Origin: Tissierellia bacterium
GTDB taxonomy: Bacteria; Bacillota_A; Clostridia; Tissierellales; Peptoniphilaceae
DNA length: 8,894 bases
NCBI GenBank assembly: GCA_012513395.1
Contig: JAAZCH010000258.1
Location: 1 to 8,894, forward strand
Reading direction: 5' to 3'
Of the stretch, positions 1 to 7,276 are shown one piece after another; within the stretch, counting starts at the first letter, position 1; each line of letters begins with the position of its first letter. The notes under the pieces were generated by a model, which made no database searches, was not told the origin of the DNA, and saw only the letters and a list, made by a program, of their open reading frames with translations. Made by a program: the position numbers and the translations under genes.

Positions 1-122
1 GCTATCCCTATTATTACTGTGGAAAGTTTAAATTTCGTTGCAAATGCAAGGGAAAGTAGCTGGGATTTATCTCCCATCTCCGCTACAAAAACCAATAAAA
101 ATGCTTCTAAAAAATTACTCAT
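1..122 (-). CDS. GDT1/TMEM165 (UPF0016) family cation exporter, N-terminal fragment
   Basis: Only the first 40 codons are present; the gene runs off the left edge. Read on the minus strand from the ATG at 120-122, it begins MSNFLEAFLLVFVAEMGDKS. The hydrophobic first helix carries E-M-G-D-K-S at residues 15-20, the signature E-x-G-D-K/R-S/T motif of UPF0016/GDT1 membrane proteins. Characterised relatives move Mn2+ or Ca2+ out of the cytoplasm, so a manganese exporter is the best inference; the exact ion cannot be told from this piece. The start is supported by a GGGAG ribosome-binding site 4 bases upstream that overlaps the end of truA. The gene lies 8 bases after the truA stop and is probably the distal gene of the ecfA1-ecfA2-ecfT-truA operon. 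A full family member would have about six helices and a second copy of the motif, which lies outside the window. Confidence 0.85.
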   Translation of the reverse strand, partial: MSNFLEAFLLVFVAEMGDKSQLLSLAFATKFKLSTVIIGI

Positions 123-130
123 AATACTCC

Positions 131-865
131 CTAATATTTAACTTCTATTAAAAATAATCCTTGGGCAGGAGCTGTAAATCCTGCTTTACTTCTATCCTTT
201 TGAATAAGTGAACTTTCCAAAAAATCCACCGGCAATTTACCGCGACCGATATCACATAAACTTCCTGCGATTATTCGAATCATATTTCTAAGAAATGACT
301 TACCGTGAAACGTAATCTCTACAAAATCTCCACATCTTTCAATGTCTATGGAATAAATCGTGCGAATTCCATCTTTTACGACCGAATCCCGTCCCATAAA
401 AGATGTAAAGTCATGGGTTCCTATTATACCCACAACACCTTGTTTCATTAATTCTATATCCAATTTATGTGGAAAATTAAAAGAAAAATCTTCGTAGATT
501 GCAGAGCGATTTTTGTGATTGTAAATTACGTATTTGTAAATTTTGCTCTTTGCATCAAAACGAGCGCTGAAATTTTCTCCTACGAATTTCGCATCCACGA
601 TGCTTATATCCCTGGGTAGGTGATAGTTTATAACTTTCGGCATATTTCCTATATCCACTGTAGTTTCTACGTGAAAATTTATCACTTGCCCAAGGGCGTG
701 GACTCCTGCATCTGTTCTTCCCGATGCGACAACAGAAATCTTTTCTTTAAAGGTTTTAATAAGGGCTTCTTCTAGAACTTCTTGTATTGATAAAACATCA
801 GGTTGTCTTTGGAATCCACAGTAGTGCTTTCCCTTATACTGTACAATTAATGCTATATTAGCCAT
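131..865 (-). CDS. truA: tRNA pseudouridine(38-40) synthase TruA
   Basis: TruA isomerises uridines 38, 39 and 40 in the anticodon stem-loop of many tRNAs to pseudouridine; it is a cytoplasmic homodimer. At 244 residues it has the usual family length. The catalytic motif GRTDAGVHALGQV is at residues 49-61 with the nucleophile Asp52. Other family blocks are ARFDAKSKIYKY (101-112), the FLRNMIR segment (191-197) in the second half, and the C-terminal AGFTAPAQGLFL (228-239). The ATG at 863-865 lies inside the end of ecfT (13-base overlap), with only a weak GAAAG six bases upstream, so translation is probably coupled to ecfT. The stop at 131-133 is followed 8 bases later by the GDT1-family gene. 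Linkage of truA to the ecf genes is classic for Firmicutes, although the functions are not known to interact. No broken motif is seen. Confidence 0.97.
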   Translation of the reverse strand: MANIALIVQYKGKHYCGFQRQPDVLSIQEVLEEALIKTFKEKISVVASGRTDAGVHALGQVINFHVETTVDIGNMPKVINYHLPRDISIVDAKFVGENFSARFDAKSKIYKYVIYNHKNRSAIYEDFSFNFPHKLDIELMKQGVVGIIGTHDFTSFMGRDSVVKDGIRTIYSIDIERCGDFVEITFHGKSFLRNMIRIIAGSLCDIGRGKLPVDFLESSLIQKDRSKAGFTAPAQGLFLIEVKY

Positions 866-1662
866 ATATATCTTTCAAATAATATAATTGCAACAAAATA
901 TGCCAAGGAAATTCCCAATATTAAAAAGTCATTGGGTTTTAGTTCCAAAGGATTTAGTTTTGTTCTACCTTTATCCCCGTTATAACATCTAGCTTCCATG
1001 GCTATACTCAATTCATCTGCCCTATTTATGGAACTCAGTAGCAGTGGCACGATTAGTGGAACCATATTTTTTGCACGATTAATAATATTTCCTGATTCGA
1101 AGTCTGCTCCTCTAGCCATTTGGGCTTTTAGAATTTTATCCGTCTCGTCAATTAACGTAGGAATAAATCTCAAAGCTATGGTAATCATCATAGCTAGCTC
1201 ATGGACAGGAAAACCCACCTTTTTAAGAGGATTTAAAAGTCCTTCTATCCCATCTGTCAAAGTTACAGGAGATGTGGTGAGAGTTAACAAACTAGTTCCT
1301 AAAACTAACAAAGCTAGTCTAACAGCCATTCTAAGAGCAAGAATGAAGCCTTCTTTACTTGCACTTATAGGTCCTAAACTAAATAGTGGCGTGCCTTGTG
1401 TAAATAGGACATTTATAGTAAACGTAATTAGTATAATCCATCTCAAGGGTTTAAGACCTTTAAATATCATCTTTATTGGCAATTTGGAAGCCTTTGTAAC
1501 TGCAATTACCCATAGTACCATAAATCCATAGCCTATAAAGGTTTGAATCAAAAACAAAAATACGATGTAGATGAATATTATTAGAATTTTTATTCTAGGA
1601 TCTGTCTTGTGAATTACAGAACCCGTAGGGAAATATTGGCCTACCGTGATGTCTTTAAGCAT
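853..1662 (-). CDS. ecfT: EcfT, transmembrane subunit of the energy-coupling factor transporter
   Basis: EcfT is the membrane scaffold of ECF-type ABC importers. It couples ATP hydrolysis by EcfA1/EcfA2 to toppling of an S component that carries a vitamin or metal. The 269-residue protein has hydrophobic segments at about 25-55, 73-90, 105-130, 155-172 and 243-262. The coupling-helix signatures are present: A-R-G at 183-185 (QMARGADF) and A-R-C at 224-226 (AMEARCYNGDKGRT). Cys in the second motif is a common EcfT variant, not a defect. The ATG at 1660-1662 lies inside the end of ecfA2 (8-base overlap), with a strong GGGGGAG about 5 bases upstream on the minus strand. No S-component gene lies in the visible part of the operon, as in group II ECF systems, where one shared module serves several unlinked S components. 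The substrate therefore cannot be assigned. Confidence 0.95.
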   Translation of the reverse strand: MLKDITVGQYFPTGSVIHKTDPRIKILIIFIYIVFLFLIQTFIGYGFMVLWVIAVTKASKLPIKMIFKGLKPLRWIILITFTINVLFTQGTPLFSLGPISASKEGFILALRMAVRLALLVLGTSLLTLTTSPVTLTDGIEGLLNPLKKVGFPVHELAMMITIALRFIPTLIDETDKILKAQMARGADFESGNIINRAKNMVPLIVPLLLSSINRADELSIAMEARCYNGDKGRTKLNPLELKPNDFLILGISLAYFVAIILFERYIWLI

Positions 1663-2518
1663 TTTCTCTCCCCCTTAATACTCGTTCTATTTCAAGTTTT
1701 GCATCTTCAATATTGATAATATCAGTATTTACGTCTATACCTTTGGATTTTATTGCTTTCATAAAAGTGGTGATTTGGGGAACGCCTAGACCTATATTGA
1801 CTAGTTCTTCTTCGTGACGAAAAACATTTATAGGAGTGTCGTCCATAAATACTTTTCCACCCTCCATAACTATGATTCTATCCACCAGTCTCGCCACGTC
1901 GTCCATGCTATGAGAAACTAAAATAACTGTGATTCCCAATTTTTCGTAGATGCTCTTGATCTCGTCTAAAATGTCGTCACGACCCTTAGGATCCAGTCCG
2001 GCCGTAGGCTCGTCTAAAACAAGAACCTTGGGATTCATAACTAAAACACCTGCTATGGCTGCTCGTCTTTTTTCTCCACCCGATAATTCCATGGGAGATG
2101 CATCTTTAAATTCTTCGTAGGGAAGTCCCACTCTATTCATGGCGTCTTCCACCATGACTTCTATTTCCTCTGGAGAATATCCCAAATTAATAGGACCAAA
2201 GGCCACGTCCTTTGCTACTGTCTCTTCGAATAGTTGGTGTTCTGGATATTGAAAAACCAGGCCAACTTTTTGGCGAATTTTGGATTTGTTAACTTTGGAG
2301 TCCTTTAAGGATTCTCCTTCTACAATAACTTCCCCAACCGTAGGCTCTACTAGGCCGTTAAAGTGCTGAATCAGTGTGGATTTTCCAGAACCTGTATGAC
2401 CTATAATCGCAACAAATTCTCCCTCGTTGATTTCTAAATTGATATTATCTAGAGCTCTTACTTCGAAGGGAGTGTCTGGGGAGTAAATATAACTTACGTC
2501 TTTTAATTGAATTAGCAT
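1655..2518 (-). CDS. ecfA2: EcfA2, energy-coupling factor ATPase
   Basis: This is the second of the two unequal ATPases of the ECF transporter. The 287-residue protein has Walker [10 protein letters not shown] (40-48), Q-loop Q90 in [10 protein letters not shown], signature LSGGEKRR (145-152), Walker B VLVLDEP (165-171) with D169-E170, D-loop GLDP (174-177) and switch histidine H203. All catalytic residues are intact. The residue-90 context [11 protein letters not shown], against NPDNQMVTT in its upstream partner, is what I used to call it A2 rather than A1. The C-terminal tail after residue 225 (VPQIT at 246-250) is the extension seen in EcfA proteins that helps dimer formation. The ATG at 2516-2518 overlaps the end of ecfA1 by 7 bases, and the stop overlaps the ecfT start, so all three subunits should be made in coupled amounts. 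Confidence 0.95.
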   Translation of the reverse strand: MLIQLKDVSYIYSPDTPFEVRALDNINLEINEGEFVAIIGHTGSGKSTLIQHFNGLVEPTVGEVIVEGESLKDSKVNKSKIRQKVGLVFQYPEHQLFEETVAKDVAFGPINLGYSPEEIEVMVEDAMNRVGLPYEEFKDASPMELSGGEKRRAAIAGVLVMNPKVLVLDEPTAGLDPKGRDDILDEIKSIYEKLGITVILVSHSMDDVARLVDRIIVMEGGKVFMDDTPINVFRHEEELVNIGLGVPQITTFMKAIKSKGIDVNTDIINIEDAKLEIERVLRGRENA

Positions 2519-3333
2519 ATCTTTTCAACTAACTCCTCTATATTTAGTACTTTATAATCTTTTAAAAATCCGTCCTTGTTCAGCTCGTATGCAAGTTCTG
2601 TAACCTGTGGAACGTCAAGGCCTATGGATTTTAAATCTTCTACTTTGGAAAAAACTTCTCTAGGTGTTCCTTCTAGATAAACTTCTCCATCATTCATTAC
2701 CACCACTCTATCGGCATTAACAGTCTCTTCCATATTATGGGTGATAAGAAGTATCGTCTTATTTTCTTCCTCATTGAGTTTGTAAATAGTTTCCACTACT
2801 TCTCGTCTGCCGATGGGATCTAGCATAGCTGTAGGCTCGTCTAGAATAATGCAGCTGGGATTCATAGCAAGTATTCCAGCTATGGCGATTCTTTGCTTTT
2901 GTCCACCACTTAAAAGATGGGGTGCATGATATAAGAATTCACTCATCCCCACTATTTTCAAGGAGTTATCTACTCGCTTTCTTATCTCTTCTCTTGGAAT
3001 CCCTATATTTTCTGGCCCAAAGGCCACTTCTTCTTCCACTATAGTAGTGACCATTTGGTTATCTGGGTTTTGAAAAACCATTCCAGCGGTTCTTCTAATA
3101 TCCCAGATTTTATCTTCGTCTTTTGTGTTCATATCTTTAATGTATATATCCCCTGAAGTAGGAATGTATAAACCATTTAAAAGTTTCGCCAAAGTGGATT
3201 TGCCAGAGCCATTATGTCCAATGATAGCCACAAACTCTCCATCTGACACTTCCAAGTTGACGCCTTTCAGCGCATAATCATCATTTTCTTCTTCAGTATT
3301 GTATTTAAAATAAACATCTTGTACTTTAATCAT
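2512..3333 (-). CDS. ecfA1: EcfA1, energy-coupling factor ATPase
   Basis: This is the first gene of the operon and encodes the ATPase that pairs with EcfA2 under EcfT. The 273-residue protein has Walker [10 protein letters not shown] (39-47), Q-loop Q88 in [20 protein letters not shown] (100-109), signature LSGGQKQR (141-148), Walker B CIILDEP (161-167) with catalytic Glu166, D-loop MLDP (170-173) and switch His199. All are intact. The tail contains [11 protein letters not shown] (241-251), matching the EcfA C-terminal extension. The start at 3331-3333 follows AAGGGGAC about 5 bases upstream. A TGTTATAAT extended -10 promoter lies about 23 bases before the predicted transcript start-to-ATG interval, so the 5' leader is short and leaves no room for a riboswitch. 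In many relatives rplQ lies directly upstream; here a terminator and an S-layer gene do. Confidence 0.95.
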   Translation of the reverse strand: MIKVQDVYFKYNTEEENDDYALKGVNLEVSDGEFVAIIGHNGSGKSTLAKLLNGLYIPTSGDIYIKDMNTKDEDKIWDIRRTAGMVFQNPDNQMVTTIVEEEVAFGPENIGIPREEIRKRVDNSLKIVGMSEFLYHAPHLLSGGQKQRIAIAGILAMNPSCIILDEPTAMLDPIGRREVVETIYKLNEEENKTILLITHNMEETVNADRVVVMNDGEVYLEGTPREVFSKVEDLKSIGLDVPQVTELAYELNKDGFLKDYKVLNIEELVEKIC

Positions 3334-3355
3334 CTATTGTCCCCTTGTGATTTTG

Positions 3356-3421
3356 TCTATCTATTATAACATAAAAGACTGAATAGAATAGATGGATAAT
3401 ATATGAAAGATAATAGATAGA
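3356..3421. repeat. 12-bp inverted repeat overlapping the ecf promoter
   Basis: TCTATCTATTAT at 3356-3367 is exactly the reverse complement of ATAATAGATAGA at 3410-3421, with 42 bases between. The inner arm covers most of the -10 box and the likely transcription start. The spacer also holds related ATAGATGG/AATAGAATAG stretches. This could be a pair of operator half-sites or simply drift in AT-rich, ATAG-rich sequence; I cannot decide from one genome. Confidence 0.35.
3363..3371 (-). promoter_or_regulatory. Extended -10 promoter of the ecfA1-ecfA2-ecfT-truA-GDT1 operon
   Basis: Read on the minus strand this is TGTTATAAT: a perfect TATAAT at 3368-3363 preceded by TG one base upstream, the extended -10 form. 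No good TTGACA-like -35 is seen 16-18 bases upstream (CTATTC at a 17-base spacer), which fits a promoter that relies on the extended -10. Transcription would start near 3356, about 23 bases before the ecfA1 ATG. The ten bases GTTATAATAG are shared exactly with the S-layer gene promoter at 5791-5800. Confidence 0.6.
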
Positions 3422-3451
3422 TTCCTTCTATGTAATAATAATGACAATTAT

Positions 3452-3492
3452 AAAAACTCTGAAATTCTGTAATCTGAATTTCAGAGTTTTTT
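3452..3492 (-). terminator. Intrinsic terminator of the S-layer protein gene
   Basis: AAAAACTCTGAAATTC (3452-3467) and GAATTTCAGAGTTTTT (3476-3491) form a perfect 16-bp stem with an 8-base loop. On the minus strand the stem starts six bases after the stop codon of the SLH gene (3498-3500) and ends in a run of five T. The outer A/T runs make it look bidirectional, but no plus-strand gene lies upstream. It separates the S-layer gene from the ecf operon promoter. Confidence 0.9.
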
Positions 3493-3497
3493 GCTTT

Positions 3498-5753
3498 TTA
3501 TTTATTCCAGTTTTCAAAATACCCCGGCGGAATACTTAATCTTCCTGGTCCTCCGTACATGTCGTTGGCGCTGTTATAGCTTTCTACTGCTATTAAAACT
3601 ATTTCATCGCTTAGAAACAGTATGGGATATTTGTTGTCGGATTCCATGATGTAATTAAACATTCCGTAGGATTCTTCTAGTTTTTGCTTATTCCATTCCA
3701 TCTTCAAGGATGTGTATAGAGTTTGGAAAATCCAGTTATCCATTGGAGATCCGTATAATCTGGAGTGATCGAAATAATATTGGATATTGTAAATATATTC
3801 TGTTCTTCCATATTTGTAAGCAATATCAAAAACTACTTCAAAGTCCAAAAGATTTGCTATCTTGGCCATTTTAATATCCGTAGCTGCAACATTATAGGAC
3901 CTGTGATTTCTTTTAACTCCATCGATTTTATCCACGACCGTGACACTATCCCCAGCGATAGAGTCGATATAGCCAGTTTCTGTTCCCGTTCTGATTCCTA
4001 TGGGTAGATTTCCTCGCAAGTCATCCTCTACTACGCTAATGGCCATTACCAAAAAGTTGAAATCCGAAATTGAGTTGATTTCTTTTATAATTTCTATAGC
4101 TTCTTTAACATCGATACCTTTTAAAATCTCTTCGATGTCGATATTTTTCATATCGGTAATATTATCCTTGCCGATTATGTCAATAATAAACTGGGGTGGC
4201 GTCCAGAGAATTTGCACATGGGCTCCTTCCACAACTTCATCGGTTAAGAATTTTGCAGAAGTAGTCATATCAAATGGAAATTCGTATCCGTCCTTGTCTC
4301 TGATGACTATCATATTGTGATCTATTTTCGCAATTTCGTAGACGTCATCTTCGCTATAGTCTATCAAAACTTGTGGATTTAATTTTACTCTAGAATTTTC
4401 GTAATCGTCAAAATACATCAAGACTACGTCATTGTATCCAAATTTATATTCTGTGGGGAAATGACCTACATCTTCTAGGGTAAATACTTTCGTAAGTCCT
4501 CCTATCATAGATTGGGCAGAAAATTGGAACTTAGAATTTACTGGAGTTACTATTCTTCGCATCTCTTCTTTCCCTTGGAATTTTTCTATATCTCCAAAGA
4601 CTATGACTTTGGCTTCTCTGTGAGTGCCGAAGTATTCATCATATCCCATATATACGTCTTTTATAGGCTTTCTTCTTTTCGCATAAATATCGAAAATCTC
4701 AGCGAGAGCCTTAACTTCTCGTAAGGCATTTTTATCTAAATCTGCAGCAAATATTCTAGTATCTACTGTGATTTCAGCTTCAATATCCCCTACCACTACT
4801 GTATTGCTTTCTGTATAATTGTTTAAAATTTTAATGTCCTTGGTAGAAGATACGGTTTTTTCTGCTACGTCAAACCATCTTCCGGGAATAGCTAAATCTT
4901 TAGGATTTCCCAATTCTATAATATAGTTTACGTTTTTATTTTCATCTGCAATCAATCTCACCAATGATCCTGGAGTTACTATATTTTCCCGTAAATCTCC
5001 ATACGTCGTTCCATCAGTTGTGCGAGTATTTTGTGTAAATTTATATTGCTTGTCTTTGTCTTGATTAAGCTCAATTATCCCACCTTGAAACTTAGAAACT
5101 ATTCCCATAACTTCTTGGAAGTCTGGATTGTTTTTGTTCGTTTCGTTTCTGATTTCCAACGCATTATAAACCATTATGAAGGCGTCTTTTCTATTAATAG
5201 GTTTGTTGGAATTTTCTATATTTATACCTTTCAAAAGTCCCAGCTCTTTTGCCCAATTTAGATAAGACGTAGCCCAAATGGATTCCATCTCCATCAGTTC
5301 GGTCAAGTCCAATTTTACAATTCGAACGAGCATAGCTGCCATTTCATTATAGTTTATGTCCTTTTCAGGTAAGAATTTCCCATCTGGATATCCTAGAATA
5401 ATCCTGCGTCCATATGCAATATTTTCATTTTTTGTAGTAGCCACGCTTATATATCCATTGGCCCAATGATTATTATCCACATCAGAAAATGCCAATATAG
5501 AACCTTTTATAGATTCTGCCAACTCTTGCAAATTAAGTATATATACGATGAGTTTAGTCACTTCAGCCCTAGTTAGGGTCTTGTCCAATGCATAATCCAC
5601 TACACCTTCTTCATCAGTGGTTCTGCCTTCTATTATTTTATTATCTATCAAGTACTGTACTTTCATGTCCTCAGACGTCATCGCAAATGCGAAGCCCGAG
5701 GATCCTACAAGAATAATAATTGCCAATGCAAAACTAATTATTCTTTTATTCAT
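3498..5753 (-). CDS. Secreted S-layer-homology (SLH) domain protein with unrecognised C-terminal region
   Basis: The 751-residue protein is predicted to be exported and bound to the cell wall. Residues 1-24 are a signal peptide (MNKR, hydrophobic core, then FAFA before the likely cut at 24/25). Three SLH repeats follow at about 28-75, 88-148 and 158-200. The first has the canonical TRAE (61-64). The second has FSDVDNNHWANGYI and GYPDGKFLPE but NYNE (134-137) in the TRAE place, and the third has NRKD (187-190). SLH triplets bind pyruvylated secondary cell-wall polymer. Residues 210-751 match no domain I recognise. They look beta-rich, with several segments of about 60-80 residues in a similar pattern (214-282, 471-527 and 591-659 are clearest), and end in a Gly/Pro-rich tail. 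No catalytic motif or sortase signal is seen. The start is backed by AGGAGGAGG 4-7 bases upstream. It is a single-gene transcription unit with its own promoter and terminator. Role as structural S-layer protein or wall-associated protein is undecided. Confidence 0.88.
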   Translation of the reverse strand: MNKRIISFALAIIILVGSSGFAFAMTSEDMKVQYLIDNKIIEGRTTDEEGVVDYALDKTLTRAEVTKLIVYILNLQELAESIKGSILAFSDVDNNHWANGYISVATTKNENIAYGRRIILGYPDGKFLPEKDINYNEMAAMLVRIVKLDLTELMEMESIWATSYLNWAKELGLLKGINIENSNKPINRKDAFIMVYNALEIRNETNKNNPDFQEVMGIVSKFQGGIIELNQDKDKQYKFTQNTRTTDGTTYGDLRENIVTPGSLVRLIADENKNVNYIIELGNPKDLAIPGRWFDVAEKTVSSTKDIKILNNYTESNTVVVGDIEAEITVDTRIFAADLDKNALREVKALAEIFDIYAKRRKPIKDVYMGYDEYFGTHREAKVIVFGDIEKFQGKEEMRRIVTPVNSKFQFSAQSMIGGLTKVFTLEDVGHFPTEYKFGYNDVVLMYFDDYENSRVKLNPQVLIDYSEDDVYEIAKIDHNMIVIRDKDGYEFPFDMTTSAKFLTDEVVEGAHVQILWTPPQFIIDIIGKDNITDMKNIDIEEILKGIDVKEAIEIIKEINSISDFNFLVMAISVVEDDLRGNLPIGIRTGTETGYIDSIAGDSVTVVDKIDGVKRNHRSYNVAATDIKMAKIANLLDFEVVFDIAYKYGRTEYIYNIQYYFDHSRLYGSPMDNWIFQTLYTSLKMEWNKQKLEESYGMFNYIMESDNKYPILFLSDEIVLIAVESYNSANDMYGGPGRLSIPPGYFENWNK

Positions 5754-5792
5754 TTGTCCTCCTCCTCGCTATCATATTCTAATCACATTACT

Positions 5793-5820
5793 ATTATAAC
5801 CAAAAACCAAGATAAATAAA
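5793..5820 (-). promoter_or_regulatory. Promoter of the SLH protein gene
   Basis: On the minus strand TATAAT lies at 5798-5793. A poor -35 (TTTATT at 5820-5815) lies 16 bases further upstream. The predicted start near 5786 leaves a leader of about 33 bases, which carries the AGGAGGAGG ribosome-binding site at 5758-5766. The -35 assignment is weak; the -10 is convincing by sequence and position. Confidence 0.5.
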
Positions 5821-6017
5821 TAAAATATTGTTAATATTCCTTCATATGTTCAATCTCTTAGGATACAATCCCTTCGTAGACACAAGTTTTATATAAAATA
5901 GAAATATCTTACACAATGTAATCTCTTCAATACTTATATTGGAATTATAAAATAACACTAATTAAATTTAATAGTCTTTCATTTAATATTATTTACCTTA
6001 ATACTAGTTAAAATTTA
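5821..6017. other. Divergent intergenic region without a gene
   Basis: This very AT-rich stretch lies between the divergent promoters of the SLH gene and the M20 amidohydrolase. I found no open frame with a ribosome-binding site, no stable hairpin and no riboswitch-like fold. The only structured spots are a short dyad TTACACAATGTAA (5909-5921) and GGATACAATCC (5861-5871). Both have arms of only four or five bases, so either may be chance. Confidence 0.5.
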
Positions 6018-6046
6018 TATACATTTTGCTTTATATCATATATAAT
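6018..6046 (+). promoter_or_regulatory. Promoter of the M20 amidohydrolase gene
   Basis: TATAAT at 6041-6046 is preceded, after a 17-base spacer, by TATACA at 6018-6023, which matches TTGACA in four of six positions. Transcription would start near 6053, only about 27 bases before the ATG at 6080, so the leader holds little beyond the AGGAGG site. Confidence 0.55.
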
Positions 6047-6064
6047 TAAATTATAAAATAATGT

Positions 6065-6070
6065 AGGAGG
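6065..6070 (+). promoter_or_regulatory. Ribosome-binding site that fixes the amidohydrolase start
   Basis: AGGAGG at 6065-6070 touches the upstream ATG at 6071 with no spacer, which is too close for initiation. The in-frame ATG at 6080 lies 9 bases downstream, a normal distance. The start at 6080 is therefore preferred. Confidence 0.8.
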
Positions 6071-6079
6071 ATGGCAATT

Positions 6080-7270
6080 ATGAAGGATTTGATAAAAAAC
6101 AAAGCCCAAGATATTTTTGAAGAAATTGTAGAATTTCGTAGAGAAATTCATATGAATCCAGAAATTGGACACGAAGAAGTGGAGACTGCTAAAAGAATAG
6201 TTAGAGAGTTAGAAAAACTAAATCTGGATGAGATTAGAACTGGCGTAGGTGGCAACGGAGTAGTAGGTATTTTAAAAGGCGGTAAAGGCGAAGGTAAAAC
6301 CCTCCTACTTAGAGCTGATATAGATTGTCTGCCTATGACGGAACAGTCGGGATTGCCATTTGCTTCTAAGAAAGAAGGACTTATGCATGCTTGTGGCCAT
6401 GACGTACATACTTCTATTCTATTGGGTACGGCAAAGGTTTTAAGCGAAATACGAGATGAATTTGCAGGAAATGTCTTATTTGTATTCCAACCTGCAGAAG
6501 AAGCGGCACCAGAAGGCGGAGCTCAAGGCATGATAGACGACGGAGTCCTGGACGATCCAAAAGTAGACGCAGCATTTGCAATGCACGTATGGAATTCCCC
6601 TGTAGGAAACGTCTCTTTTAGAAATGGCCCCATGATGGCACAATCAGATAGAATTTTCGTAACGGTAAATGGAAAAGCTTCCCACGCATCTCAGCCTGAA
6701 GCAGGAGCAGATGCTATCGTAGCTGCGTCCCATATAGTAACAGCATTACAAACTATAGTATCTAGAAATATAAGTCCATTTTCGCCCCTTGTAGTTACAA
6801 TCGGAACTATTAAAGGCGGAGATAGATACAATGTCATTTGTGACAAAGTAGTTCTAGAAGGAACTGTAAGAGTTTTCGACATGAAAGTGGCAGAAGAAAT
6901 GCCAGATAGAATCAATAAAATAGTAAAGGCTCAAGCAGAATCCTTAGGATGTACTGCAGATGTGGAATTAGTTAGAGGATATTCCATAACTCAAAATGAC
7001 CCAGGGCTTTTTGAAATAGCTATGGAAGCATTAAGCGAGCAATTGGGAAGAGAAAATATAACTATTCCAGAATTTCCAGCATCTGGAGGAGAAGATTTTT
7101 CCGCATTTGGAAAGAAAATCCCTACATTCTTTATGTGGCTAGGAATGGAATCCGAAATGAACCAAGGAAAAACTACACTTCACAATCCACACCTAGTGAT
7201 AGACGAAAACTGTATTCCAGTTGGAATTGAATCCGCAACAGCATTTACATTGAAGTTTTTGGAAAAATAA
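6080..7270 (+). CDS. M20D-type metal-dependent amidohydrolase
   Basis: This 396-residue cytoplasmic enzyme belongs to the M20 peptidase family, subfamily of hippurate, N-acyl-amino-acid and IAA-amino-acid hydrolases, which split an amide bond to free an amino acid. Numbering from the ATG at 6080, metal ligands are Cys105 and His107 (ACGHD), Glu141 in QPAEE, His169 in MHVW and His368 in LHNP, with Glu140 as the expected general base. Other family blocks are EFRREIHMNPE near the N-terminus, LLLRADIDCLPM, and GGEDFSAF near residue 338. The insert dimerisation domain covers about 180-290. No signal peptide is seen. It has its own promoter and is divergent from the SLH gene; a small hydrophobic ORF follows after 6 bases. 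Family members are hard to separate by sequence, so N-acetyldiaminopimelate deacetylase or another acyl-amino-acid hydrolase is possible. No linked transporter or biosynthetic gene identifies the substrate. Confidence 0.92.
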   Translation: MKDLIKNKAQDIFEEIVEFRREIHMNPEIGHEEVETAKRIVRELEKLNLDEIRTGVGGNGVVGILKGGKGEGKTLLLRADIDCLPMTEQSGLPFASKKEGLMHACGHDVHTSILLGTAKVLSEIRDEFAGNVLFVFQPAEEAAPEGGAQGMIDDGVLDDPKVDAAFAMHVWNSPVGNVSFRNGPMMAQSDRIFVTVNGKASHASQPEAGADAIVAASHIVTALQTIVSRNISPFSPLVVTIGTIKGGDRYNVICDKVVLEGTVRVFDMKVAEEMPDRINKIVKAQAESLGCTADVELVRGYSITQNDPGLFEIAMEALSEQLGRENITIPEFPASGGEDFSAFGKKIPTFFMWLGMESEMNQGKTTLHNPHLVIDENCIPVGIESATAFTLKFLEK

Positions 7271-7276
7271 AATAAA

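Noticed and set aside
998..1531. 177-codon open frame on the plus strand, antisense to ecfT
   Set aside because: It lies wholly inside the convincingly identified ecfT, has no ribosome-binding site, and its product resembles nothing known; it is a by-product of ecfT codon use.
3334..3451. Riboswitch in the ecf operon leader (as seen before some vitamin-uptake genes)
   Set aside because: The predicted leader is only about 23 bases, and the sequence upstream of the promoter shows no conserved riboswitch core.
3765..5261. Several plus-strand frames of 70-106 codons inside the SLH gene
   Set aside because: All are antisense to a gene with a signal peptide, SLH repeats and strong start signals; none has a Shine-Dalgarno site or recognisable product.
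5909..5921. Short dyad TTACACAATGTAA as an operator
   Set aside because: Five-base arms are expected by chance in an AT-rich spacer of this size, and it lies about 100 bases from both promoters.
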